From: CAZYFH01 sp965249175
Lineage (GTDB): Bacteria; Acidobacteriota; Vicinamibacteria; Vicinamibacterales; UBA8438
Length of the DNA stretch: 64,000 nt
Assembly: GCA_965249175.1 (NCBI GenBank)
Contig: OZ252227.1
Coordinates: forward strand, 4,898,001 to 4,962,000
Direction: 5' to 3'
In this document: positions 36,931-43,816 of the stretch, in pieces
How positions within the stretch are numbered: position 1 is the first letter of the stretch
Layout: every line of letters starts with the position of its first letter
Notes under the pieces: model-generated
Told to the model about the DNA's origin: nothing
Databases searched by the model: none
What the model saw: only the letters and a program-made list of their open reading frames with translations
Program-made: the position numbers and the translations under genes

Positions 36931-37056
36931 CGGCTCCGGGCCCGGCCTGACGCGCCGCGAGGGCCCGCACCCGTCGGACTTGAGCCCCCGGCCCCATCGA
37001 AGTACGATCGAGGGCTCCCCAGACCGGGTACTGGCGGGGCGAGGAAGGGTGCGTTC

Positions 37057-39156
37057 ATGAAGGTCTATAGCGCGTCGGGCATACGCAACGTCGCGATCGT
37101 CGGCCACAGCGGATCTGGCAAGACGCAGTTAGCCTCGGCCGCGCTGTTCGACGCGAAGATGGTCAACCGCCTCGGCATGGTGGACGACGGTACGACGACC
37201 ACCGACTACGACGAAGAGGAAGTTGCCCGCAAGCACACGCTGTCGTCGAGTCTTGCCTTCGCCGAGTGGCAGAAGACGAAGATCAACCTCATCGACACGC
37301 CAGGCATCGGCAACTTCCTCAGCGATACACGCGCGGCGATGTGCGTCACCGACGCGGCGGTCGTCGTCGTCGATGCCGTGGCCGGCGTCGAAGTGCAAAC
37401 CGAGAAGGTGTGGGGCATTGCCGAGGAGCTCGACATGCCGTGTCTCGTCGTGGTGAACCTCCTGGACCGCGAGCGGGCAAGCCTGGATCGATCCCTCGCG
37501 TCGCTGCGGGAAGCGTTCGGTCGGACCGTGGTGCCGGTGCAGATCCCGATTGGCTCGGAGAAGACCTTCCGCGGCGCGGTCGATTTGCTGGCCATGAAGA
37601 GCGTGACGTTCGACGCGGACGGCGGCGGCACGCCGACGCCGGGCGACGTCCCTGGCGACCTCTCCGAGCAGGCGGCCACGTCGCGCGAAGCGCTCATCGA
37701 GCTGGTCGCGGAAGCGGACGACGCGCTGATGGAGAAGTTCTTCGAGGCCGGAACACTGACCCAGTCGGAGCTCGAAGGCGGGCTGCGCGCGGCGACGATC
37801 GCGCGCCGGGTCTACCCGGTGGTCTGCACATCGGCACACGCGAACATCGGTATCCAACCGATGCTCGACGCCGTGCTCGCCTACCTCCCCTCGCCGGAAG
37901 ACAAGCCGTTCCCGGCCGTCGACCGACAGAGCGGCGAGCCGGCGTCCTACGACGGTGGCGACACCGCGCCGGCGGCGGCGTTTGTCTGGAAAACAATCGC
38001 TGACCCGTTCGCGGGGCGCATCACGTTGTTCCGCGTGGCGGCCGGCACCCTCGAGCCCGACTCGACCATCTACAACGTGACGAAGGAGACATCTGAGCGG
38101 CTGGGTGGGTTGGTGGTCATGCAGGGCAAGACGACAAACACCGTCCCCGAGGTGCGGGCCGGCGATCTCGGCGCCGTGCCCAAGCTCAAGGAGACCCAGA
38201 CGAACGACACGTTCGCCGAGAAGGGCGGCGCGTTCAGTTTCATGCCGATCCCGTTCGCGGAACCCGTGCTCTCCTACGCCATCGAGCCGAAGAGCCGTGG
38301 TGACGAGGAGAGAATCAGCACATCGCTACAACGGATACAGGAAGAAGACCCGACCATCCGCTACGACCGTGACGCCGAGACCAAACAGCTCCTGCTATCC
38401 GGCCAAGGGCAGGTGCATATCGAGGTAACGGTCGCCAAGTTGAAACGGCGGTTCGGTGTCGAGGTCATCCTGAAACCGCCGCGCATCCCCTACCGAGAGA
38501 CCATCACGGCGGCCACCGAGGCGCACGGCCGGCACAAGAAGCAGACCGGCGGTCACGGCCAGTTCGGCGACTGCAAGATCCGGGTGGAGCCGCTGCCGCG
38601 AGGCTCGGACTTCGACTTCGCAAACGAGATCTTCGGGGGCTCCATCCCGCGCCAGTTCGTTCCGGCCGTCGAGAAAGGCATCCACGAGGCGCGCGAAAAG
38701 GGTTTCCTCGCCGGATACCCCATGGTGGACTTCCGCGTGACCCTCTACGACGGCCAGTTCCACGCCGTCGATTCGAACGAGATGTCCTTCAAGATGGCGG
38801 GTCGCCTCGCGTTCAAGGACGCGATGTCGAAGGCGCGCCCAACACTGCTCGAGCCGATCATGAACGTCGAGATATCAGCGCCAGGCGATTTCGCCGGCGA
38901 TCTCATGGGCGATCTGAATGGCCGCCGCGGTCGAATCGGCGGCATGGAGACGCGGGGCACATCGACGCTCATCAAGGCCCAGGTGCCGATGGCTGAAATG
39001 CTCACGTATGAGCAGCAGCTGACTTCCTCGACCGGCGGCCGCGGCTCCTACCACATGGAGTTCTCCCACTACGAGGAGGTGCCGTCGCATCTCCACGGCA
39101 AGATCATCGCCGAGGCGAAGGCCGGGCGCGGCGAGACCGTGGAGGCGGAAGAGTAG
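37057..39156 (+). CDS. EF-G-like translational GTPase paralogue
   Basis: An EF-G family protein of 699 aa, distinct from the fusA gene at 60.6 kb. All five EF-G domains are recognisable: G domain 1-280, domain II near 300-390 (AAFVWKTIADPFAGRITLFRVAAG), domains III-V with GQVHIEV and GHGQFGDCKIRVEP. The nucleotide site is unusual: P-loop GHSGSGKT (16-23) and DTPGIGNF in place of DTPGHVDF. The NKxD motif reads NLLD (134-137), lacking the Lys that packs on guanine. The function of such EF-G2-like paralogues is not established. ATG 37057 follows GAGGAAG and the gene is probably monocistronic. Confidence 0.92.
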   Translation: MKVYSASGIRNVAIVGHSGSGKTQLASAALFDAKMVNRLGMVDDGTTTTDYDEEEVARKHTLSSSLAFAEWQKTKINLIDTPGIGNFLSDTRAAMCVTDAAVVVVDAVAGVEVQTEKVWGIAEELDMPCLVVVNLLDRERASLDRSLASLREAFGRTVVPVQIPIGSEKTFRGAVDLLAMKSVTFDADGGGTPTPGDVPGDLSEQAATSREALIELVAEADDALMEKFFEAGTLTQSELEGGLRAATIARRVYPVVCTSAHANIGIQPMLDAVLAYLPSPEDKPFPAVDRQSGEPASYDGGDTAPAAAFVWKTIADPFAGRITLFRVAAGTLEPDSTIYNVTKETSERLGGLVVMQGKTTNTVPEVRAGDLGAVPKLKETQTNDTFAEKGGAFSFMPIPFAEPVLSYAIEPKSRGDEERISTSLQRIQEEDPTIRYDRDAETKQLLLSGQGQVHIEVTVAKLKRRFGVEVILKPPRIPYRETITAATEAHGRHKKQTGGHGQFGDCKIRVEPLPRGSDFDFANEIFGGSIPRQFVPAVEKGIHEAREKGFLAGYPMVDFRVTLYDGQFHAVDSNEMSFKMAGRLAFKDAMSKARPTLLEPIMNVEISAPGDFAGDLMGDLNGRRGRIGGMETRGTSTLIKAQVPMAEMLTYEQQLTSSTGGRGSYHMEFSHYEEVPSHLHGKIIAEAKAGRGETVEAEE

Positions 39157-39200
39157 CCCCGCCGCCTCGTCCATAGCCAACAACTACCCCACGACCCGAG

Positions 39201-39459
39201 CCAGCCGGCGGTGATGTCCCCCGTGCAGTCGGGTCGGCCCCCCGGATAACCGCGCCTGCGCTTGCCCCTCATCACGGATGCGGCGATCAATGGGTTGATA
39301 GGAACTTCGGGCGTCACGTGTGTTCAGCGTCATGGGTCATCCGGAGGCCACGGATCACACAGACCGTGATCGCCTGAGGGTCGCTCCGGAGCGGTTTTCC
39401 ACCAGTGCTCGAGGTCGGCGTGCCTCCACGTCTGCCCGGGGGACATCAACGCCGGCTGA
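39201..39459 (-). mobile_element. ~260-bp MITE-like element, copy B
   Basis: This is a non-coding element. Its ends are inverted repeats of about 28 bp around GATGTCCCCC(G)G/TGCAG. It is about 80% similar, in reverse orientation, to the element at 42381-42643; the best shared block is GTGGAAAACCGCTCCGGAGC. It fills most of the gap between the EF-G-like gene and mazF. The rest (39157-39200) holds nothing recognisable. Confidence 0.75.
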
Positions 39460-39464
39460 CTCGC

Positions 39465-39506
39465 CCCCAACGAGCCGCCTGTCGGCTGACAATCCGTTTG
39501 TTGGAC
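39465..39506 (-). repeat. attC-like site d (degenerate), end of mazEF cassette
   Basis: On the minus strand, 12 bp after the mazF stop: an R''-type box GTCCAAC (39506-39500), then AAACGG, CAGCCGAC, and a weak R'-type GTTGGGG (39471-39465). The right arm is shortened. It abuts the copy B element. Confidence 0.55.
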
Positions 39507-39517
39507 GCCCTAACGAC

Positions 39518-39859
39518 TTAGGCGGCAAACATCTCCTGCAGCGCTTGCAGCACCACCGTAACAGTGTTGGCCCCGAGTCGCCCGACCCGCTTTGCCAAGC
39601 GGCTACTGTCCACGGTTCGTATCTGGTCTACGGCCACAAAGCCCGTACGGCGCTGGAAGCGACACGGAACCCGCCACGGATACGCCCGGCCGCCCGTCGT
39701 CATCGGTGCGACGATGGTCGTTCGGAGATATCGATTGAGTGCGTCGGGCGAGATGATCAGACAGGGCCTTGTCTTCCGGATTTCGCTGCCAGTCGTCGGG
39801 TCCAGGCTCACAAGGTGGACATCCCCACGCGCCGGGGTGCGGCGAGTTACCACGTCCAC
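39518..39859 (-). CDS. mazF: MazF/PemK-family toxin (endoribonuclease)
   Basis: The toxin of a type II toxin-antitoxin pair, which cleaves mRNA at short motifs. It is 113 aa with the MazF fold motifs: GDVHLVSLDPTTGSEIRKTRPCLIISPDALNR, TTIVAPMT, PWRVPCRFQRRTGFVAVDQIRTVD and RLAKRVG. The GTG start (39859) overlaps the end of the antitoxin gene by 13 nt, the usual coupled arrangement. The gene ends just before an attC-like site, so mazEF looks like one integron cassette. Confidence 0.92.
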   Translation of the reverse strand: MDVVTRRTPARGDVHLVSLDPTTGSEIRKTRPCLIISPDALNRYLRTTIVAPMTTGGRAYPWRVPCRFQRRTGFVAVDQIRTVDSSRLAKRVGRLGANTVTVVLQALQEMFAA

Positions 39860-40101
39860 TCCCGCTCGTCGAAGCTGTTCGGACGCGTCGGGTCGAGCAA
39901 CCCGTCGTCACCTGACGTGTGCATCTGCTCGGCTGCGTCCGCCCAGCCGGCCCGCGGGACCCGAGCAGCGGTAACGACCAGCCGCCCAGGCTCTGCCCGA
40001 AGTTCGACCTCCTCAGGCAGTTCAGCTTGGTCCAGCAAGACCTTCGGCACTCGAAAGCCCCGAGAGTTACCGATGCGAACGATGCGCGTGGTGGTAGGCA
40101 T
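39847..40101 (-). CDS. mazE: MazE-like antitoxin (SpoVT/AbrB fold)
   Basis: The antitoxin that neutralises MazF and represses the operon, 84 aa. The N-terminal AbrB swapped-hairpin sequence RIVRIGNSRGFRVPKVLLDQAELPEEVEL is clear. The C-terminal half (DDGLLDPTRPNSFDEREWTW) is the acidic, aromatic toxin-binding tail. ATG 40101 lies immediately after a -10-like element and palindromic operator, so the mRNA may be leaderless. Confidence 0.92.
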   Translation of the reverse strand: MPTTTRIVRIGNSRGFRVPKVLLDQAELPEEVELRAEPGRLVVTAARVPRAGWADAAEQMHTSGDDGLLDPTRPNSFDEREWTW

Positions 40102-40138
40102 GTGACTACATTGTAATCACACGTGTGGTAATCCGCAA
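40102..40138 (-). promoter_or_regulatory. mazEF promoter with palindromic operator
   Basis: Minus-strand TTGCGG (40138-40133), a 17-bp spacer, and TACAAT (40115-40110) form a promoter whose start point falls within a few bases of the mazE ATG. The -10 lies inside the near-palindrome GTGACTACATTGTAATCAC (40102-40120), a likely MazE(F) autoregulatory operator. A second short palindrome, CACACGTGTG, lies beside it. Confidence 0.7.
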
Positions 40139-40155
40139 TGGCAGCCGGACCAGCT

Positions 40156-40212
40156 AGCTTACGTTTGCCGTTCAGCTGCCGGCGTAGCCGGGGATCCCAG
40201 CGCTTGTTAGAC
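40156..40212 (-). repeat. attC-like site a (partly degenerate)
   Basis: The minus strand begins with a perfect R'' box GTCTAAC (40212-40206), has a CCGGCTACGCCGG terminal hairpin, then a right arm GCAGCTGAACGGC like that of site b, and a decayed R' (GTAAGCT). It lies between the copG-mazF remnant and the mazEF promoter. Confidence 0.6.
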
Positions 40213-40225
40213 CGCGACGCTCGCT

Positions 40226-40246
40226 GGTATGGTGAAACACCATACC
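40226..40246 (+). promoter_or_regulatory. Perfect palindromic operator before the copG remnant
   Basis: GGTATGGTG and CACCATACC are perfect 9-bp arms around AAA, 9 bp before the ATG at 40256. Ribbon-helix-helix antitoxins bind such sites to autoregulate. Confidence 0.7.
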
Positions 40247-40255
40247 GCACGAACG

Positions 40256-40674
40256 ATGCCGAAAGCCAAGGTTGCCCTGACCCTCGACGCCACCCTTCTC
40301 GACCGGGTCGACTCGCTGGTGTCGGAGCAGCAATATCGCAACCGCAGCCAGGCCGTGGAAGCCGCCCGGTGGGCCGACCTCAGTCCTGTCCGCGGACACG
40401 AGCAAGCCGGTCGGCGTCCGGTCCTGGGTACTGAGTCACGATGTCTTCAACGAACGATCCGGCATGGTGGTCGCCGTTGCCCTGACCAGTCAGGAACCGA
40501 GAGCCGGTTTCCCCTCACGCTGCAGCTCAGCGCGTCCAGATTGACCAAGCGCTCCTGGTCAAGATCAGCCAGATTCGCACACTCTCCGTGGACCGCATCG
40601 GCCGGCGGCTAGCTCGTGCCCCAGACTCGGAAGTCACCCAGGCTGTTGATGGCCTCGTCGAGATCATCGGCTAA
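40256..40674 (+). pseudogene. Decayed CopG-type antitoxin / MazF toxin pair
   Basis: The antitoxin start MPKAKVALTLDATLLDRVDSLVSEQQYRNRSQAVEAA is a ribbon-helix-helix (CopG) domain. It runs in frame, through an apparent internal deletion, into RWADLSPVRGHEQAGRRPVL, the N terminus of a MazF toxin. One frameshift (extra G near 40424) is needed to continue as LSHDVFNERSGMVVAVALTSQEPRAGFPLTL. A second, near 40555, is needed to reach VKISQIRTLSVDRIGRRLARAPDSEVTQAVDGLVEIIG and stop at 40674. Antitoxin tail and toxin start are lost, so it is presumably non-functional. It runs opposite to the attC orientation. Confidence 0.8.
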
Positions 40675-40690
40675 GACTGCGCGCTCAGCG

Positions 40691-40762
40691 GGCCAACGGC
40701 TGGCCGTTCAGCTGCGGCCGTCGAGCAATTGACCGACCGTCAGCTGCAACGGCTTATTAGGC
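40691..40762 (-). repeat. attC-like site b
   Basis: The minus strand reads R'' GCCTAAT, then AAGCCGTTGCAGCTGACGG, a TCAATTG-containing loop, CCGCAGCTGAACGGC, and R' GTTGGCC. The left arm carries two unpaired bases relative to the right (a G and the A in CTGACGG), the asymmetry expected of attC sites, and this fixes the orientation as minus. Boxes deviate by one base from RYYYAAC and GTTRRRY. Confidence 0.7.
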
Positions 40763-40802
40763 GACCGATCGGTACGGTCCAGACTTATCCTTGACAGATC
40801 AG

Positions 40803-41360
40803 TCCGGGGACATCGTTTACACATCGCGCAGCATGGGCGACCAGGAGGTGGTTGCCGATGCCGTGGAGCGAGGCGTCAACGATGGGTCAGAAGCGGCTGT
40901 TCATCAAGGACCACATACGCTCATGCACAAGACGCTCAAACAAGAAACGACGCGGCCCCCGGCCGCGACCCTGCGCGGTCAGCAACGACACTTCGATCGA
41001 TTCCGCGCCGAGTTCAACACCGAGCGGCCCCACGAGGCACTCGACCAGGAGACACCGGCTTCGCGCTACACGCCCTCGTCGCGATCCCACCCAGCCCGGC
41101 TGCCGCCCATCGCATACCCCGCGCACTTCTAAAACGCGGCTCATGAGTCGCAACGGTGGGTTCCGATGGGCGAGTCGCCGAGTGCCCCTGTCCCACTTGC
41201 TCGAGGGGCAGTACATTGGACTCGAAGAAGTCGATGACGGGATCTGGGATGTCTACTACAGCACCGTCAGACTGGGCCAGATGGACGAGCGCCTACTCAG
41301 GGTCGAGGATGCGCTTGGAAGAAGAATGAGGAACCCAAAGGTGTAAACGATGTCCCCGGA
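40803..41360. mobile_element. IS481-family deletion derivative with 19-bp perfect terminal repeats
   Basis: TCCGGGGACATCGTTTACA occurs at 40803-40821 and inverted at 41342-41360. Between them is only the C-terminal part of an IS481-type transposase. Just outside the right end a second, imperfect end (GTTAACGATGTGTCCGG) follows, suggesting nested or tandem insertions. It lies inside the cassette of the double-HTH regulator and cuts the end of that gene. Confidence 0.75.
40922..41346 (+). pseudogene. IS481-family transposase C-terminal fragment
   Basis: MHKTLKQETTRPPAATLRGQQ followed by FDRFRAEFNTERPHEALDQETPASRY is the C-terminal part of the IS481 integrase core. After YPAHF the frame must shift by one (near 41130) to continue as RNGGFRWASRRVPLSHLLEGQYIGLEEVDDGIWDVYYSTVRLG, ending at 41346. 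The catalytic N-terminal two thirds are missing. Confidence 0.85.
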
Positions 41361-41882
41361 TTACGGTGTTAACGATGTGTCCGGCCGTTCATACCGCGGG
41401 CACTCTCTTGTTAACTCCTTCGTCGGAACATTGAGCCACCGAGCTATTCGTGCGATTGCAGGGAACGACGTCCTACCACCTTTTTCGAATCGTTCTAGCA
41501 TACTAACCGAAACGCCACCAATATAGTCTGCGACTTGATCCTAGGTAAGTCCTTCTTCGATTCTCTTGGACTCGAGTAGTCGATAAGTTCGTTGTACATC
41601 AAAGCGCAGAACACCGTTTGTCGGTTCCTCGAGTCGATGTCTCTCAGAGGCCCTTACTCCAGGAACAAAGCTCTCAGGCGACCGGCCTAGCCACAGAAGC
41701 ATCTGTAGAGCACCATCACCTTCAACGAAACTCTTTTCACGAATACCTTTGATGGTGGACGATGAAACCTTCGTATAACGAGCCTCAATCTCCTTCGCGA
41801 CACTCGACCAGGAAAGGCTCAATGATTGTCGCTTACGATCAAGAGCGGCGTACAGATTATCAACTTCGAAGTCGTTGCTCAT
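41361..41882 (-). pseudogene. Double helix-turn-helix regulator interrupted by an in-frame amber codon
   Basis: It begins at ATG 41882 (MSNDFEVDNLYAALDRKRQSLSLSWSSVAKEIEARYTKVS), directly after attC site c. A first XRE-like HTH (about 20-70) is followed by FDVQRTYRLLESKRIEEGLT and then TAG at 41543-41541. The same frame continues as DQVADYIGGVSVSMLERFEKGGRTSFPAIARIARWLNVPTKELT, a second HTH. A Trp codon (TGG) would restore LTWDQVADYIGG. The 3' end (after about residue 160) is derived from the IS481 end and stops at 41361. Without read-through the product is 113 aa. It is either a fresh pseudogene or a truncated single-HTH protein. Confidence 0.8.
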
Positions 41883-41891
41883 GGCTTAGCC

Positions 41892-41966
41892 GCCTAACGG
41901 CTTGGCGATCACCTGCGGCTGCTGAGCGACAGCCTGGCGGCCGTCAGGTGCAACGCCTGGTTCGAC
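41892..41966 (-). repeat. attC-like site c (best conserved)
   Basis: The minus strand starts GTCGAAC (R'', one base off), then GGCGTTGCACCTGACGGC, a loop of about 20 nt, GCCGCAGGTGATCGCC, and a perfect R' GTTAGGC (41898-41892). The arms pair except for extra bases on the left arm (G and the A in CTGACGG), the hallmark of attC polarity. The next cassette ORF starts 10 bp further on. Confidence 0.78.
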
Positions 41967-42024
41967 GCCGTACTCCCAACGGAACGGCGTGTGCCGCCGT
42001 GTGTCGCACACGCCAGTAGCGCCG

Positions 42025-42240
42025 CTATGCCCGTGCTCGTACAAGTTTCAACGCTGGTCCTATGGCTACATCATCCTGCATCCAATGACCCCGTAGCTGG
42101 TCACGTGTGACACGCATCACGAGACACGGTGTGTCACCCTGATTCTTCCCGGGCGGCTTTCCCATCTGAAGACGCAAGACCTTGCCATCAAACGACGCTT
42201 CGTTGATCAGGCCCAGCTCTTCGCCATTTGTGCGCGACAA
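42025..42240 (-). CDS. Hypothetical cassette ORF
   Basis: A 71-aa ORF (TTG start 42240; SRTNGEELGLINEASFDGKVLRLQMGKPPGKNQGDTPCLVMRVTRDQLRGHWM). It lies one cassette length upstream of attC site c, as a cassette gene should. No family is recognised; it is soluble and lacks cysteine pairs or signal sequences. ATG 42316 upstream opens MTDTSRPTGQADLLISSRLRAKRRYVVAH in a neighbouring frame, which would join this ORF by a single frameshift near 42235. The gene may therefore really be about 97 aa and shifted. Confidence 0.45.
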   Translation of the reverse strand: MSRTNGEELGLINEASFDGKVLRLQMGKPPGKNQGDTPCLVMRVTRDQLRGHWMQDDVAIGPALKLVRARA

Positions 42241-42380
42241 CGTATCGCCGCTTCGCGCGCAGGCGCGACGAGATCAAAAGGTCGGCCTGCCCGGTTGGTC
42301 GGCTTGTGTCGGTCATGATATCGGGATACGGCCCGTCAGCGTAGCGCCTGCACCGAGGGTGGTGTCGTCCGCGGATCGGC

Positions 42381-42643
42381 TCAGTCGGCGGTGACGTCCC
42401 CCGCGCAGACGTTGGAGGCACGCCGACCTCGGGCGTTGGTGGAAAACCGCTCCGGAGCGCCTTCCAGGCGACCACGGTCTGTGTGATCCGTGTCCTCCAG
42501 ACAACCCATGACGCTGAACACACGTGATGCCCGAAGCGACTGACCAGCTGTTGATCGCCGCATCGGTGAATTCGGAAGCAAGCGCAGGAGTGGTTTTCCG
42601 GCGGGCCGACGCCGACTGCGCGGGGGACGTCACCGACGGCTGA
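42381..42643 (+). mobile_element. ~260-bp MITE-like element, copy A
   Basis: Terminal inverted repeats of about 28 bp (42381-42408 and 42616-42643) share GGTGACGTCCCCCGCGCAG. The interior matches copy B (39201-39459, opposite strand) over its whole length, for example GATCCGTG-CCTCC and CCCATGACGCTGAACACACG. There is no transposase. It bounds the cassette island on its right. The stretch 42241-42380 between it and the cassette ORF has no recognisable gene. Confidence 0.8.
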
Positions 42644-42727
42644 GCCGGGGGCGTCGCATCCGTGGTACGGTGCGTGAGCGAAACGTAGGGGGCGCCCTAG
42701 TCCCTCGGAACGAGTGCTTGGTCACGG

Positions 42728-43177
42728 ATGAGCGTCGACGTCTTAACGGAGATTGTGATCGGCCGTGCGCTGAAGGATGTCGCCGCCTACGCGGCGAATC
42801 CAGACAACGTCGCCGCCTGGTACGTCAACATCAAATCGGTGGAGTGGAAGACGCCGCCGCCCGCGGTAGTCGGCTCCCGCATCGCCTTCGTCGCCCAGTT
42901 CCTTGGACGCCGGCTGGCCTACACCTATGAAATCGTCGAGCTCGTGACCAACCAGCGGCTAGCCATGCGGACCGCGGAGGGACCCTTCCCGATGGAGACG
43001 CAGTACACGTGGGAAGCGGTCGACGAGGGACACACTCGCATGACGCTACGAAACAGGGGGAGGCCGTCGGGGTTCTCGAGGATGGCCGCGCCGTTCATGG
43101 CGAGGGCCATGCGCCGGGCGAATCAGAAGGATCTGGCGCTGCTCAAGCAGGTGCTGGAAGGCGAGGGCCCTCCGTAG
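42728..43177 (+). CDS. SRPBCC/START-like superfamily protein
   Basis: A 149-aa protein from ATG 42728 with the helix-grip pattern of polyketide cyclase / Bet v1-like proteins: VDVLTEIVIGRALKDVAAYAANPDNVAAWYVNIKSVEWKT, VGSRIAFVAQFLGRRLAYTYEIVEL, RTAEGPFPMETQYTWEAVDEGHTRMTLRNRG, and a C-terminal amphipathic helix (FMARAMRRANQKDLALLKQVLEG). These bind or process small hydrophobic ligands; the ligand is unknown. It stands alone between the cassette island and the ribosomal operon, converging on rplQ. Confidence 0.85.
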   Translation: MSVDVLTEIVIGRALKDVAAYAANPDNVAAWYVNIKSVEWKTPPPAVVGSRIAFVAQFLGRRLAYTYEIVELVTNQRLAMRTAEGPFPMETQYTWEAVDEGHTRMTLRNRGRPSGFSRMAAPFMARAMRRANQKDLALLKQVLEGEGPP

Positions 43178-43184
43178 AACGGTC

Positions 43185-43202
43185 GCAGGGCTGAAGCCCT
43201 GC
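43185..43202. terminator. REP-like palindrome between convergent genes
   Basis: GCAGGGC-TGAA-GCCCTGC is a perfect 7-bp stem with a tetraloop (8 bp counting the T-A pair). It lies 8 bp after the SRPBCC stop and 27 bp after the rplQ stop on the other strand. It could end transcription in both directions or be an interspersed REP sequence. Confidence 0.5.
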
Positions 43203-43228
43203 TACGACTGGGTGCTCGAGAGCGAAGG

Positions 43229-43813
43229 CTAGACCTTCTTCCGGGTGCGCTTGGGCTGGGCCTTGCCGGCGCCCTTGTCCGGCTTGCCGCCGGTAGGCTC
43301 GCCCGTGTCGACGCTCTCGCGACCGGCGCCGCGGATGCGACGCGCGGCGCGACGCAGACGCCCGCCGACGCCTGGCTTCGCCTCGGCTTCCGCGGGCGCG
43401 TCGGCCTCGGTGTCGACCTCCGGGCTGTACTCACTCCCGATCAACTCGATCTGCGCCATGTCCGCCGAATCGCTCTGACGGCGTCCCAGCCGCAACACCC
43501 GCGTATACCCGCCGGGACGCGTCGCAAACCGCGGCGCGATCGTCTCGAAGAGCTTCGTCGCCACCTCTCGGTCGGCGAGATCACGCCCGACGAGGCGCCG
43601 CGCGTGTAAAGCACGACCCGCGCCGGCCCCCTCGGCGAGGCCGCGTTTGGCGACGGTGATCAGTCGTTCCACGAACGGCCGGAGCTCCTTCGCCTTCGCG
43701 GTGGTCGTACAGATCCGCTCGTGACGGAGCAACGCCTCCGACTGGTTCCGGAGCAGCGCGATCCGGTGCTCCGTCGTGCGACCCAGTTTTCGGTGAGCGA
43801 CTCGATGACGCAT
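43229..43813 (-). CDS. rplQ: 50S ribosomal protein L17
   Basis: L17 lies near the exit tunnel of the large subunit. It is the last gene of the alpha operon, 3 bp after rpoA. The first 125 residues match the family (MRHRVAHRKLGRTTEHRIALLRNQSEALLRHERI; GGYTRVLRLGRRQSDSADMAQIELI). A tail of about 70 residues, acidic then very basic (ending KAQPKRTRKKV), is longer than in most bacteria (about 120-130 aa). Confidence 0.97.
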   Translation of the reverse strand: MRHRVAHRKLGRTTEHRIALLRNQSEALLRHERICTTTAKAKELRPFVERLITVAKRGLAEGAGAGRALHARRLVGRDLADREVATKLFETIAPRFATRPGGYTRVLRLGRRQSDSADMAQIELIGSEYSPEVDTEADAPAEAEAKPGVGGRLRRAARRIRGAGRESVDTGEPTGGKPDKGAGKAQPKRTRKKV

Positions 43814-43816
43814 GGT

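Noticed and set aside
39320..40105. Plus-strand 261-aa ORF across the mazEF region
   Set aside because: It runs through the MITE-like copy B and antisense to mazF and mazE; the minus-strand toxin and antitoxin are clear.
39201..42643. The two 260-bp repeats considered as attC sites
   Set aside because: Their terminal repeats lack RYYYAAC/GTTRRRY boxes and the attC arm asymmetry; they resemble MITEs instead.
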